A stretch of DNA of 64,000 nucleotides from Pyrinomonadaceae bacterium (GCA_030841085.1 JAVEDP010000032.1:84684-148683); one strand, 5' to 3'; positions 16,347 to 25,760 are shown, counted from the first letter of the stretch. Notes: generated from the letters alone by a model not told the origin. Program-made: numbers and translations.

Positions 16347-19300
16347 TTAGAAGTTCAGTTTCAGACCAAATTGAATCGTGCGCGGATCGCGCGTGCCGGT
16401 GATAACACCAAACGTTGTGTTTGTCTGTACGTAACGCGTTGGAAAACTTCCCGCCGGCGCCGTTGGATCGACGTTGAATGTCGCGGACGTTCCCGGATTT
16501 AAATATTGCGGATGGTTCAGCACGTTGAATAATTCAGTGCGAAACTGCAGGTTCGTGTCCTCGGAAAAGCGGAAGTTTTTGAAGACAGCAAGATCCCAAT
16601 TGTTGATTCCCGGCCCGCGCACGATGCCTCGTCCGGCTGATCCATAGGCAAAGAAAGCCGGCGCAAATGCTGAAGTATTGAACCACTGCGTCAGGCTGCC
16701 GCTGCCGTGCGGATCCGCGATTAGGTTTGGTCTCAGCGTGCTGCCGGTGCCAAGCGGATCTGAAAACGCGAACAGCGAACCTGTCGGTGTGGCGGCGGCA
16801 ATTGTCTGCGTGATCGTCAACGGCGTGCCACTCTGCGCCGTATAAACACCGGTAACCTGAAAACCGCTCCACAACTTTCGCGTGAGACCGGACGCGTGGC
16901 GAAAGAAAGGCAGCTCGTAAACCAGGTGCGCCGTAAAAACGTGCGTGCGATCAAACAGCGATGGCGCGCGTTCGGCGTCGAGGTTAAGTGGATCCTGCGG
17001 CGAGTCGCTGCGGTCAGTTGAAGCGTTCGTAAGGTTTTTGGACCACGTATAGACCGTACCATACTCGAGGCCTTTGGACAGGCGCTTGTTGAAAGTCACT
17101 TGCAACGAGTTGTAGTTGCTATGCGCCTCGGTGCGCCGGTCGGTGATTGCTGCGTAACCGAGAAACGGACGGGCCGCGTTAATTGAAACGCGCGCGTTGC
17201 TGCCCAGCGTTCCGTTGGCCCGCAGCGCCGCCGTGATTGCCGCCTGGGCGCCCGGCAGCGGCTGGTTGATATTCACCTGATGAAGCAGGTTGTAGCCGGA
17301 CGTGCCAACATAGGCGAGTTCCAACACGCCGTTCTTGAACAACTCACGCTGCAGCGACAGACTGTATTGTGCGGTGCGCGGCACCTTGAATGGATTGCCG
17401 GTGCTGTTGAGAGTGATGACCGGGATTGTCGTTCGCGGAATGCCGGCGGCCGGATTTGAAAGCGGCGGATTATCAATCGTCGCGCGCGAATTGACCAGCG
17501 GATTGGCGAACGCATTCTGCTCGACGTTGCCCACCAACGTGCGATCGTAATAGAGACCAAAACCGCCGCGCACCACCGTACGCCCGTCGCCAAAATTGTA
17601 GGCAAAACCAACTCGTGGCCCGAATGTATTTCGCTGATTGCTTTGCACCCGCCTGCCAAATGGCGAATTCTGACCGGCAAAGATAATCCCATTGAATTTG
17701 TCGCCTGGCCCGGACAGAATATTTCCGCTTACCGGATCGATTTGTACGGCGTTCGCCGTCTTGTAAAAGTCCGGTCGAAACGATATGAGCAAGTCGCCGG
17801 CGTCGATAGGGTTGTCATAAAGCGCATAACGCGCTCCATAATCCAGCGTCAAGCGCGGCGTCACCTTCCACGAATCCTGCCCATAAAACTCGGTCGTGTT
17901 GTAGCGCAGTTTTACGAAAACCTCGGATTGGTCTTCAGTATAGGTGCGTGGGGCGCCGAGCAGAAAATCGGCTAAATCATTTCCCGAACGCGAGCCGTCA
18001 AACGCGTAACTTCCATTAAGCATGTTGCCTGCATTTTCGTTTTTCGCCTCGTGAGAAAAACTGCCGCCAAACTTAAACGTGTGCTGTCCGCGGGCAATGG
18101 TGAGGTTGTCGCGAAGTGTGTGACTGGGATTCTCGATTTGCGCCGGGCTGCCAATCGCGAAATTTGCAGTCGAACCGCTGAAAGTAAAACCTGGCAGCGC
18201 GCCCTGCAACGTGTTGGGAAAAAGTTCGGGCGCGGTAAAACCAGGTGCGTTCGCCCGCAACCCGGTACCGGCGAAGGTCGTGATCACGGCGTTGAAGGCA
18301 TAGTCGTACGCCACTTCATTAATCATTGTCGGCGAAACGATTGTCTTCACATTGACCACGAAGTTTTTGCCAGGCGTCTCGGTATTTTGCGCCGCTACGA
18401 ACGGATAAAGCGTCCCGGCGACAGCGCCAATCGCAAACGGATCCGCAAACTGATTACCGCCGGGATCGTTACGCGAAAAGTCTTCGCGAATGTAGCGGCC
18501 GAAGACGGACCAGTTGGTATTGAAGTTATGATCGAGACGCAGAATTTCCTGTCGAACGTTCGCAGCAAGTGGCACGGCGCGGCGAAAACGGTTGAGCGTG
18601 TTCGTGCCCGGCGTGACTTCATTCGGCAGCGGTATGAACTTCAAAATCGCGGCTGAATTTGGGTCGATGAACGAGGTGAAGATCGAATTTCCGGCGGCGT
18701 CCGCGGGAAATGCAACTCCGGTGAATGGGTTTTTGATCGGGCCGGCGAAGATGCCGTTACGTTGCTCGATCGTGGGTACCGTGCCGACGGCAGTGTTTAC
18801 AGACTTCGTCTTGCGCCACTCCTGCGAATAGAAAAAGAAGCTTTTGTTACGCCCGTTGTAGACGCGCTTTCCGCCTTCGCCAAAAAGTGGCAAATAGACT
18901 GGGCCGCCAATAGTAAAGCCGTAGTCGTTGTAATTTAGCGGCGCTTTGAAACGCGGCTCGCCGTTCGCCTTGTTAATGCCCTGCAGCGGCGTCACTTGAA
19001 AAGGCGGCCGCGCATTCAACCCATCGTTGCGCAGGAATTCATAAATAGTCCCATGAAAATTGTTGGTACCCGACCGGGTGACAACATTGATTACGCCGCC
19101 GCCGTTGCGGCCAAACTCCGGCGCATAGTTTGAAGTCAGAATTGTAAACTCCTGAATCGCGTCGATGCTCGGCGTAGTCAGCAACGTTAGGTTCGAACCC
19201 GTATCTACGTTGCGCGCGCCGTCAACCAACCAGTTGATTGACGAAGTTCGGCCGCCGTTTATCGAGAGCTGAACCACCGACAGCGCGCCCGATCCAATCT

Positions 19301-19820
19301 GACTCCCATTCGACGAGTTAACGCCCGCACTCAACAATGCCAGCTGAACAAAGTTGCGCGTGTTGAGCGGCAACTCGCGTATCTGATCGCCGCTAATCAG
19401 CCCGCGCTGTGTAGGACTGTCCTGAACCAACGGCGTGTCGGCCACAACGGTCACGAGTTCCGTGACTTCGCCCGCGTCAAGCACGATGCTGAGCGTGCGT
19501 CGATCATTGACGGTCACCTGAAAATTCTCTTGCTGATATCTCTTGAAGCCCTGCATCTCCACCGCCAAGTTGTAGCTACTGGCGGGCAAACCGGTCGCGT
19601 TGAAAGTACCGTCTTCGGTGGTTTGGTAGGTGCGCTGAAAGCCACGCGATGGGTCGGTCATCGTAACTACGGCACCGGAAATCGTGCCGCCGTTTTGATC
19701 TGTTACCTGACCCGCGATGTTGCCGGTTGTTTCCTGTGCCCAGGCAGTCGAGCACAGTGCGCAAACGATAAGGAGGCTGATGATCAAATGCCTCACGTTG
19801 ATTGCGCGCGGAACTTTCAT
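16347..19820 (-). CDS. Oar-like TonB-dependent outer-membrane receptor
   Basis: 1157-aa outer-membrane protein. A signal peptide ends at STAWAQ. The next region (TTGNIAGQVTDQNGGTISGA) is a carboxypeptidase-regulatory-like beta-sandwich. A plug domain follows (ELPLNTRNFVQL, then GGGVINVVTRSGTNNFHG), and the long remainder is a beta-barrel ending in phenylalanine (FGLKLNF), the barrel-assembly signature. It is of the Oar type abundant in Acidobacteria. I prefer the ATG at 19820 over the GTG at 19844. It is followed 24 bases later by nagA, so import of amino-sugar oligomers is a plausible role but not shown. Confidence 0.92.
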   Translation of the reverse strand: MKVPRAINVRHLIISLLIVCALCSTAWAQETTGNIAGQVTDQNGGTISGAVVTMTDPSRGFQRTYQTTEDGTFNATGLPASSYNLAVEMQGFKRYQQENFQVTVNDRRTLSIVLDAGEVTELVTVVADTPLVQDSPTQRGLISGDQIRELPLNTRNFVQLALLSAGVNSSNGSQIGSGALSVVQLSINGGRTSSINWLVDGARNVDTGSNLTLLTTPSIDAIQEFTILTSNYAPEFGRNGGGVINVVTRSGTNNFHGTIYEFLRNDGLNARPPFQVTPLQGINKANGEPRFKAPLNYNDYGFTIGGPVYLPLFGEGGKRVYNGRNKSFFFYSQEWRKTKSVNTAVGTVPTIEQRNGIFAGPIKNPFTGVAFPADAAGNSIFTSFIDPNSAAILKFIPLPNEVTPGTNTLNRFRRAVPLAANVRQEILRLDHNFNTNWSVFGRYIREDFSRNDPGGNQFADPFAIGAVAGTLYPFVAAQNTETPGKNFVVNVKTIVSPTMINEVAYDYAFNAVITTFAGTGLRANAPGFTAPELFPNTLQGALPGFTFSGSTANFAIGSPAQIENPSHTLRDNLTIARGQHTFKFGGSFSHEAKNENAGNMLNGSYAFDGSRSGNDLADFLLGAPRTYTEDQSEVFVKLRYNTTEFYGQDSWKVTPRLTLDYGARYALYDNPIDAGDLLISFRPDFYKTANAVQIDPVSGNILSGPGDKFNGIIFAGQNSPFGRRVQSNQRNTFGPRVGFAYNFGDGRTVVRGGFGLYYDRTLVGNVEQNAFANPLVNSRATIDNPPLSNPAAGIPRTTIPVITLNSTGNPFKVPRTAQYSLSLQRELFKNGVLELAYVGTSGYNLLHQVNINQPLPGAQAAITAALRANGTLGSNARVSINAARPFLGYAAITDRRTEAHSNYNSLQVTFNKRLSKGLEYGTVYTWSKNLTNASTDRSDSPQDPLNLDAERAPSLFDRTHVFTAHLVYELPFFRHASGLTRKLWSGFQVTGVYTAQSGTPLTITQTIAAATPTGSLFAFSDPLGTGSTLRPNLIADPHGSGSLTQWFNTSAFAPAFFAYGSAGRGIVRGPGINNWDLAVFKNFRFSEDTNLQFRTELFNVLNHPQYLNPGTSATFNVDPTAPAGSFPTRYVQTNTTFGVITGTRDPRTIQFGLKLNF

Positions 19821-19989
19821 GTGCTTAGGAAATTGAGAAGTCACTATCGCTTCGAGGTTTTTTACTTCAGAAAACTATGTTACGTGTTTCAATCGCAGAG
19901 CAAAAGTACCGAGGCGCAAAGGTAGCGCGCGAGCTTACAGCCCGACAAGAAACCACACTTGCTTTGGAATATTGTTTACGTCAGAAACT

Positions 19990-20700
19990 TCAGGCTGCAA
20001 CTGCCGGCGTCAAATAAGCTTCAGTCACGCCATCGAGAAACGACCAAAGCGCCGCGGCTCCCGCACTCGCGGCCGCAGTCACGCGCTCCTGGTCGGCCGG
20101 CGTCGTGCATTCTTTGGCAAGGATGCGCTGCTCGACGTCTTTGTGAAGCAAATCAATCGACTCGTGCACGCGAAAGAAAGACACACCGCGTTCGTCATCG
20201 ATTCCATAAAATTCTTTCAAGCCGGCGCGTTTTGTTTGCGCCACTTCCGGAATCTGACTCTCGTATGCATACAGCGCCGCCAGACCTTCGCGATAGTCTG
20301 CACTTTGCGTTAATTGTTTCAGGCGAGCCACTGAATCTTTCGTCTTAGGCAGCAGTTCAGCATTCCTGATCTCTTCGCGCGTGACCCCTAAACTCTCGGC
20401 GAAACGCAGCCACAATTCCGGATGGTTTTCTGCGCCCTGCTCTTCTTCAACCAGGTTCTCCAGCAGCATTTGCCGCGTTTCGAGATCGTCGCAATGCGAA
20501 TGCACCGCGCTAACATAAGTTGGGAAAGCGCGAACGTGCGCGTAATACTGTTTTGCGTATTCCTGCAAAACTGATTTGCTTAACTTGCCTTCGCTCCAGG
20601 CCACGTAGAATGGATGCTTGAGCATTGAATGCTGCATCACCGCTGCAAGTAAGTCGTTCTCAAACGTCGAGCTGGTTAACGAATCGTTCGCGATTGTCAT
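19990..20700 (-). CDS. CADD/PqqC-like diiron protein, putative pABA synthesis
   Basis: 236-aa all-helical protein of the TENA/PqqC superfamily, closest to the chlamydial CADD group annotated in folate metabolism. The presumed metal ligands are visible as EEEQGAENH, AYESQIPE and HESIDLLH (H-x3-D-x2-H). Tyr32 in HPFYVAW may correspond to the tyrosine which in chlamydial CADD is reported as the source of p-aminobenzoate; the alignment is from memory. The ATG at 20700 has GGAGGAACAC upstream and replaces the longer frame to 20754. It lies between murQ and the receptor gene, although folate synthesis has no clear tie to amino-sugar recycling. Confidence 0.85.
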   Translation of the reverse strand: MTIANDSLTSSTFENDLLAAVMQHSMLKHPFYVAWSEGKLSKSVLQEYAKQYYAHVRAFPTYVSAVHSHCDDLETRQMLLENLVEEEQGAENHPELWLRFAESLGVTREEIRNAELLPKTKDSVARLKQLTQSADYREGLAALYAYESQIPEVAQTKRAGLKEFYGIDDERGVSFFRVHESIDLLHKDVEQRILAKECTTPADQERVTAAASAGAAALWSFLDGVTEAYLTPAVAA

Positions 20701-20789
20701 GTGTTCCTCCGAAAGTTGGTGGCAAATTTTGCCGGTGATTATAACTGCTGGCACAAACGCTGACCAGCGAAACCTTCATTCGGTTGATG

Positions 20790-20833
20790 TGTCCGATAAG
20801 CTTTAGCTTGTCGTAACGCCGCGACAAACTAAA
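20790..20833. repeat. Left part of a family B palindrome split by a MITE
   Basis: It begins TGTCCGATAAGCTTTAGCTT and runs to ACTAAA, where the palindrome breaks off. Its other end, GTTTTTTGGACA, resumes at 21158-21170 inside the murQ 3' end. Compare the uninterrupted copies at 7965-8020 and 39442-39497. Confidence 0.88.
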
Positions 20834-21153
20834 GGAAGCTTTGATTAAGTTTCTTATGGTTAGTGTCCATAGCCCGCGGAGCGCGGCGATAGCGTAAAGC
20901 CTGGGGTGGAGCGAGCCTTTGTGAGCGGAACCCCAGGATCAGTGGAGTGCCAGGTTGCAGCCCGCGAAGTGGGCGACAGCCTATGCATCACAGTGACTTC
21001 CTGCGTTTGCGCTATCGCACGCTTCGCGCGCTTGAATTTCATAATCGTCGGCCAACCTGGGGTTGCGCTTCGCTCCACCCCAGGCTTTACGCTATCGCCG
21101 CGTTCCGCGGGCTAAGCATAATCAAACGGCTGATTAACTTGATCAGACCCTCC
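20834..21153. mobile_element. 320-bp MITE with IS5-like ends and 4-bp target duplication
   Basis: The left end is GGAAGCTTTGATTAAGTT (20834-20851) and the inverted right end is at 21136-21153, with 14 of 18 bases matching. TAAA flanks both sides (20830-20833 and 21154-21157). It carries no ORF of its own. Inside are two 44-bp arms in inverted orientation (20871-20914 and 21070-21113, one mismatch) containing GTAAAGCCTGGGGTGGAGCG. The ends resemble the terminal repeat at 63869-63886, so a related full-length IS could mobilise it. It inserted in a family B palindrome, and the murQ stop codon is preserved across the junction. Confidence 0.82.
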
Positions 21154-22118
21154 TAAAGTTTTTTGGACATTGACGGCCCAAGTCGCTCAATCGCTTTCTG
21201 CACCACGCCGTTTGACGCTTTCAAAGCGTCTTTCGCTGCGCGTAACTCACATCCACTCTTTGCTATTACCAGAGCCACGCGCAGATCGCCCTCAGCCGCT
21301 TCCAATTTTTCAGTAGCGCCGATCTCAGACAATCCGGTTTCAGCCATGATGATTCGCACCGCTCGCTCGCGCAGCTTTGCATTGCGAGGCTGCAAATTTG
21401 TCATGCGGTTGCCGCTAACATATCCCAGCCTAACCAGGCTCGCAGTCGACAACATGTTGAGCACCATTTTCTGCGCGCTGCCGGCTTTGAGACGCGTCGA
21501 CCCGGCGATCACTTCTGGTCCAACCACCGGCACAATACTAATCTCAGCGGAGTTTGTGATCGGCGACCCGGGGACGCAGGTGAGGGCCACCGTGAACGCA
21601 CCAAGCTCGCGCGCATAAGAGACCGCGCCCACCGTGTATGGCGTCCGGCCAGAAGCCGCGATGCCAACCAGCGCGTCCTCTTTAGCGAAGCCGCGGCACC
21701 GCAAATCATTAGCACCGGCTTTCGCGTCATCTTCCGACGCTTCGACGGCGCGGTGGCAAGCTTCGTAACCACCAGCGATTACTGCCTGGACCAATTCGGG
21801 AGCAACGCCGAATGTCGGCGGACATTCAGCCGCATCCAGCACCCCTAATCGTCCAGAAGTTCCGGTGCCGACATAAAAGAGCCTGCCGCCTTTGCTTAAT
21901 CTGTCGACAATGCCGTCGACGGCTTTCTGAATATCCGCCAGCACAATGCCAATCGCCGGCGCTACCCGACGGTCCTCTTCGTTCATCAGGCGCAGAATTT
22001 CCGTTGCCGCAAGCTCGCTCAAGTTGGCGGTGCGCGGATTTTCTTGTTCGGTGATTGCCAGGTCGCCTGAAGAGTCTACGTTCATTTGAGTAAGGCTAAT
22101 TTGATTGATCTTTATCAT
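21153..22118 (-). CDS. murQ: N-acetylmuramic acid 6-phosphate etherase
   Basis: 321-aa SIS-domain lyase that splits the D-lactyl ether of MurNAc-6-phosphate to give GlcNAc-6-phosphate, the key step of peptidoglycan recycling. The signature block is YVGTGTSGRLGVLDAAECPP, with the catalytic Glu in AAEC, plus TEQENPRTANL at the N-terminus and GIAASGRTPYTVGA. A start at 22085 (MNVDSSG) would match the usual family length better; neither start has a clear Shine-Dalgarno. The last codons (SKKL, stop) come from a family B repeat, and the TAG spans the MITE junction. The product passes to NagA in the same cluster. Confidence 0.95.
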   Translation of the reverse strand: MIKINQISLTQMNVDSSGDLAITEQENPRTANLSELAATEILRLMNEEDRRVAPAIGIVLADIQKAVDGIVDRLSKGGRLFYVGTGTSGRLGVLDAAECPPTFGVAPELVQAVIAGGYEACHRAVEASEDDAKAGANDLRCRGFAKEDALVGIAASGRTPYTVGAVSYARELGAFTVALTCVPGSPITNSAEISIVPVVGPEVIAGSTRLKAGSAQKMVLNMLSTASLVRLGYVSGNRMTNLQPRNAKLRERAVRIIMAETGLSEIGATEKLEAAEGDLRVALVIAKSGCELRAAKDALKASNGVVQKAIERLGPSMSKKL

Positions 22119-22229
22119 CCGCAGATTACGCCGCTTTCACAGATTGGGTAAGAAAGACTACGATTGATCGGTCGTTGGTTTTGGTTTTCCGTATCTGCGG
22201 AATCTGTGTAATCTGCGAATAATTTCAAC
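22119..22229. repeat. Imperfect inverted repeat between murQ and the sugar kinase
   Basis: The sequence ATCCGCAGATTACG near 22117 faces ATCTGTGTAATCTGCGAA near 22199-22220. It resembles the CGCGGATAAACGCG element at 43308-43440 in wording but not base for base. It may form a hairpin in the intergenic mRNA. Confidence 0.55.
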
Positions 22230-23225
22230 TTAAACAGCAAGCGCGATATCGTTTAGACGTTCATGGGCCATGCGCGCCGCAGCTACTGCCGGTGAAAACT
22301 TTGGCGGCGTCAAAGATGCGCCCGGCGCAATGTTGACCAGCGCTTCACGCAAATGCGAAAGCACTAATTCACCACTCGCGGCAAACACTCCACCCACGTA
22401 GCCCACGGGAAAAGTTTCGCGCTCCAGTTTCAGGTTACGAATTACCGCGCTCGCAGCCACGCCGAGTTCTTTGCCGGCTTCAACCAGAATCTCACGCGCT
22501 ACTCGATCCTTTGCTCTCGCGGCCTGGATGACAAACTTACCAAATCCGGCGAGATATTCGTTTGTTACGGCGGGTGCATAAATCGCCGTCGAAAGATCGA
22601 TTGGGTTAGATACTCGAAAATATTTGCTCGCGGCGGCGCTGAGAGAAGTCGCCGGACCGCGGCCGTCACTGGCATACGCAATCGCCCGCAAACCGCGCCG
22701 CGCAATCCAGGCGCCGCCGCCTTCGTCACCGGCAAGCGGCCCCCAGCCGCCCGCACAAGCCTGCTTGCCGCGCGCGTTGATGCCACAACAAATCGATCCC
22801 GTACCGGCAATCACAACCAGGCCCGGCGCACCTTGCGTGGCGGCATAGAGAGCAATGTCGGCATCGCCCACAACAACCAGGTCGCGTATTCCAAGGCCCT
22901 TGAGACTGTCGTGCACTCGCGCTCGAAGTTCCTGGCGACGAACGCCGGCGAGACCAATCTCCGCCGCCACCAGATCCGTGCGCCTTAGGCCGGCGGCGTC
23001 GCAAGCCTTATCGACAGCTTCGCGAATCGCAGTCGACGCGCTAACGACGCCGACGCGGAGAGGGTTGGAAGGTCCAGCGACGCCCTCGCCGAGAATATTC
23101 AAATTGAGATCAAGAATGACGGCATGGGTTTTCGTGCCGCCGCCGTCCACGCCGAGGGTGGCCCGCCCCGACGTCGGATAACGAGCCTTCAAAAACTGAG
23201 TCGACTTTGGTTTGGGGGCAAACAT
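22230..23225 (-). CDS. BadF/BadG-type N-acetylhexosamine kinase
   Basis: 331-aa sugar kinase of the BadF/BadG/BcrA ATPase superfamily, matching N-acetylglucosamine or N-acetylmuramic acid kinases. Phosphate-1 motif LGVDGGGTKTHAV is at residues 23-35. VVIAGTGSICCG (phosphate-2) and GGWGPLAGDEGGGAW follow, the latter a conserved signature of GlcNAc kinases. It would supply GlcNAc-6-P or MurNAc-6-P to MurQ and NagA. It is the first gene of the minus-strand cluster and is divergent from a LysR regulator; which of the two sugars it prefers cannot be told from sequence alone. Confidence 0.88.
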   Translation of the reverse strand: MFAPKPKSTQFLKARYPTSGRATLGVDGGGTKTHAVILDLNLNILGEGVAGPSNPLRVGVVSASTAIREAVDKACDAAGLRRTDLVAAEIGLAGVRRQELRARVHDSLKGLGIRDLVVVGDADIALYAATQGAPGLVVIAGTGSICCGINARGKQACAGGWGPLAGDEGGGAWIARRGLRAIAYASDGRGPATSLSAAASKYFRVSNPIDLSTAIYAPAVTNEYLAGFGKFVIQAARAKDRVAREILVEAGKELGVAASAVIRNLKLERETFPVGYVGGVFAASGELVLSHLREALVNIAPGASLTPPKFSPAVAAARMAHERLNDIALAV

Positions 23226-23270
23226 AAATTTCTACGGTTCTTCTACTGAACGGCCCAATTTTATTAGACC

Positions 23271-23328
23271 CGCTATCTATAATGGAAACTAAAAGATTTT
23301 ATGAATACAATAACGATACCTGATAGCG
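23271..23328. promoter_or_regulatory. Divergent control region with dyads, LysR-type site candidate
   Basis: CGCTATC (23271-23277) is repeated inverted as GATAGCG (23322-23328). Between them a TATAAT hexamer (23278-23283) and a LysR-box-like dyad TTAT-N7-ATAA (23299-23313) lie upstream of the lysR-type gene. The layout fits autoregulation and control of the divergent kinase gene. No convincing -35 box is seen. Confidence 0.4.
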
Positions 23329-23338
23329 GAGGAACCAG

Positions 23339-24307
23339 ATGGAGATACGTCAACTGAGAGCTTTTGTAGCCATTGCCGAAGCCGGGACCTTTACCGCCGC
23401 GGCCCAGCGCGTTCACGTTACCCAGGCGGCCATCAGCATGCAGATCCGGCAGTTGGAAAGCGAGTTGGGTGTCAAACTTTTCGTGCGCGCGCCGCGGCGC
23501 GTCGTGTTGACCGAAGCCGGAGAACAATTGCTGCAACGCGCACGGCACATTCTGCGCGATCACGATGCGGCCGTCGACGAGGTCGCAGAGTTGGCGGGAA
23601 CTCAGCGCGGGCGTTTGCGCATCGGCAGCGCTTCGGCCGGCGTTACGACGGATGTCTTGCCGAAGCTCTTTAAGGAAGTGCGCAAGCAACATGCGGACGC
23701 TCATCTCAGTCTGGTTTCCGGAACGAGCGACGCGTTAGTAAATCAACTGCTCAACGGCGAACTGGACCTGGCGTTTGTGTCTTTGCCGGTTGAGGCGCGC
23801 GGTATTCACACCGAACGTCTCAGCCAGGATCAGTTGGTGGCCATCGCTTCGCCGCGTCACTCGTTGGCAAAGCAGAAGACGGTCAGCGCCTATACGCTCG
23901 CCGGCGAGAAACTAATCCTCGGCGAGCGCGGCGGAAACACGCGACGGTTAATCGATCGCTTTTTCGCGCAAGCGGGTGTGACGCTTCATATCTCAATGGA
24001 ACTGAGCCGGCAAGCAGCTATTCGCCGCATGGTTGAAGAAAATATGGGCGTGGGAATTGTGCCGCTACAGTCCGTAAGCGAGGCGGTCGCAAAAGGCAGG
24101 CTGGTGCGATGGTGGATCGAGGGCGCGCAAATAAATTGGGAACTGGGAGTCGCAAAACAAATCGGCGGCTACGAATCGCCCATTATGGAAACGTGCATTC
24201 AGCTCGCGCGCAAATATTTTGATAGCGAAACCGTTGTTGATTCTTCAAAGAAGGCGCGTAGATCGAAGTCAGGCAAAATCCGTCCAAAGAAGATCGCTCG
24301 GCGATAG
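23339..24307 (+). CDS. LysR-family transcriptional regulator
   Basis: 322-aa regulator with an N-terminal winged HTH (MEIRQLRAFVAIAEAGTFTA, then AAISMQIRQLESELG) and a periplasmic-binding-fold effector domain from about residue 90 (GRLRIGSASAGVTT). The C-terminus carries an extra basic tail rich in Lys and Arg (residues 300-322), not usual for the family. GCGGAGGA precedes the ATG. It is divergent from the amino-sugar kinase with 113 bp between them, so control of that cluster is the simplest guess. The effector is unknown. Confidence 0.92.
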   Translation: MEIRQLRAFVAIAEAGTFTAAAQRVHVTQAAISMQIRQLESELGVKLFVRAPRRVVLTEAGEQLLQRARHILRDHDAAVDEVAELAGTQRGRLRIGSASAGVTTDVLPKLFKEVRKQHADAHLSLVSGTSDALVNQLLNGELDLAFVSLPVEARGIHTERLSQDQLVAIASPRHSLAKQKTVSAYTLAGEKLILGERGGNTRRLIDRFFAQAGVTLHISMELSRQAAIRRMVEENMGVGIVPLQSVSEAVAKGRLVRWWIEGAQINWELGVAKQIGGYESPIMETCIQLARKYFDSETVVDSSKKARRSKSGKIRPKKIARR

Positions 24308-24366
24308 AGTGGCAGCTAGCTGTGTCTCTGTGGGCTTTGCCTCAAGAGTCAGTGCCACACCCGCTT

Positions 24367-24557
24367 CGGCTTTGCCGCCTGATGTGCGGCGGTGGCTCTG
24401 CCCCGCCGAAAGCAGCGGGATTATTTTGGGGCTACGCCCTTGTTGTGGCCTAGCGCCCCGATTTGTTGTATCAAGGCGCATCAAGGGCGTAGCCCAAAAT
24501 GAAAAGCCACCCTTACGGCGGGGCATAGCCACCGCCGCACATCGGGCGGCAAAGCCG
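24367..24557. repeat. Large inverted repeat, family G (CGGCTTTGCCGCC type)
   Basis: Two arms of about 43 bases (24367-24409 and 24514-24557) are near-complementary, with core GATGTGCGGCGGTGGCT. Between them is a second inner pair, TTTTGGGGCTACGCCCTTG facing CAAGGGCGTAGCCCAAAA. It lies between convergent lysR and aminotransferase genes. A relative is at 50672-50830. No gene is present in the gap. Confidence 0.85.
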
Positions 24558-24577
24558 TACCTAACATGGCCCATGAC

Positions 24578-25690
24578 TTAAATTTCTTTTGTCAGCGCTT
24601 CGATCAAGCGATCGATATCCGCCTCGTTATTGAAGAAATCAGTCGCCACCCGAATTCCCTGCGGCTTTTCCGTAACGATGATTTTTTGGCTCGCAAGTTT
24701 GCTAACCAGTTCCGCTGGGTTGGGGGCGCCAACTAACGTTTGGGCAGACCGTGTTCGGTCGTCGCTGATCGGAGATAACACCTTCCAACCAGAATCACTC
24801 AGCCGATCAGTAAGATAGCGATTTAGTTCCAGCGCCCGGGCCTCGACGTTCTCCATTCCAATACCTCCAATCAGATCAACTGATACGCCCAGCGCAAAGA
24901 TGCCGGCGTAATGCGGACAACCGAGTTCAGCGCGTGCAGCGGCATCGTGACGCAGGTAGGCTTCATCATTTCGCATCGTAAAAGGATCCTGAAGACTGAG
25001 CCAGCCAATCGCGTGCGGCTTTGAACCCTCCATCAGTTCCCGCGACAGATAAACGAAGCCGCTCCCGTATCCGGACAGCATCCATTTGTGGCCGGTGGAA
25101 CAGAGCGCATCGATCTTCATGCGTTTCACATCGATGGCGAAAGTGCCCGCCGACTGCGCCGCGTTTACGACCAACGCATGCCCGCCTTTCGCGTTTCCCA
25201 ACTCCTCCAAATCGCTCCGGAAGCCATTCGAGAATTGCACGTGGCTGAGACAGATAACGCCGGTGCGCACGTTCATTGCGTCGCGAAGGTCTTGAATGCC
25301 GACCTGACCTTCGTGCGATTTCACCAGATGAATGGGAATGCGCCGGTTCATCCACGGCAAAGTGGAAACGGGAAATTCGAGATCGCAGGAGATGACTTCG
25401 CCGTGATTCTCGAGCGCATCGATAATCACGTTCATCCCGGTTGAAGTATTTATCGTCAGTGCGACTTCGTCCGGTTCGGCGTTGATAAAGTGTGCGACCT
25501 TGTTTCTTACTTCTTCGCGTTTCGCCAACCACTCGTCCCAGTGAATGTCGCCGTCATCCATCATCAGGCGATAGTATTCGGACGCGGCTTCATTGGTTGC
25601 GCGTGGTAATGGCCCAGCCGCCGCTGTGTTGAGATACGTCGAGTGTTCAGTTACGGGAAACTGTTTTCGAATTTCAGACCAGTTGATCAT
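24578..25690 (-). CDS. Class V aminotransferase-fold PLP enzyme
   Basis: 370-aa PLP-dependent enzyme of the class V/cysteine desulfurase-like fold. The N-terminal YLNTAAAGPLP and the PLP-lysine motif CSTGHKWMLSGYG are typical. The segment VNAAQSAGTFAID carries the PLP-stacking and Asp region. It lacks the flexible cysteine loop of NifS/SufS proteins as far as I can see, so a cysteine desulfurase role is unlikely; isopenicillin N epimerase-like proteins are the nearest label. I prefer the ATG at 25690 (MINWSEIRK) over the longer frame to 25744, though no strong Shine-Dalgarno supports either. The substrate is unknown. Confidence 0.85.
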   Translation of the reverse strand: MINWSEIRKQFPVTEHSTYLNTAAAGPLPRATNEAASEYYRLMMDDGDIHWDEWLAKREEVRNKVAHFINAEPDEVALTINTSTGMNVIIDALENHGEVISCDLEFPVSTLPWMNRRIPIHLVKSHEGQVGIQDLRDAMNVRTGVICLSHVQFSNGFRSDLEELGNAKGGHALVVNAAQSAGTFAIDVKRMKIDALCSTGHKWMLSGYGSGFVYLSRELMEGSKPHAIGWLSLQDPFTMRNDEAYLRHDAAARAELGCPHYAGIFALGVSVDLIGGIGMENVEARALELNRYLTDRLSDSGWKVLSPISDDRTRSAQTLVGAPNPAELVSKLASQKIIVTEKPQGIRVATDFFNNEADIDRLIEALTKEI

Positions 25691-25760
25691 GTTGAGCGAA
25701 GATACACAATGAAAGGTTCCTTGTGAACTTTCAACTTGCCACAAGACGCCGTTCAGATCC

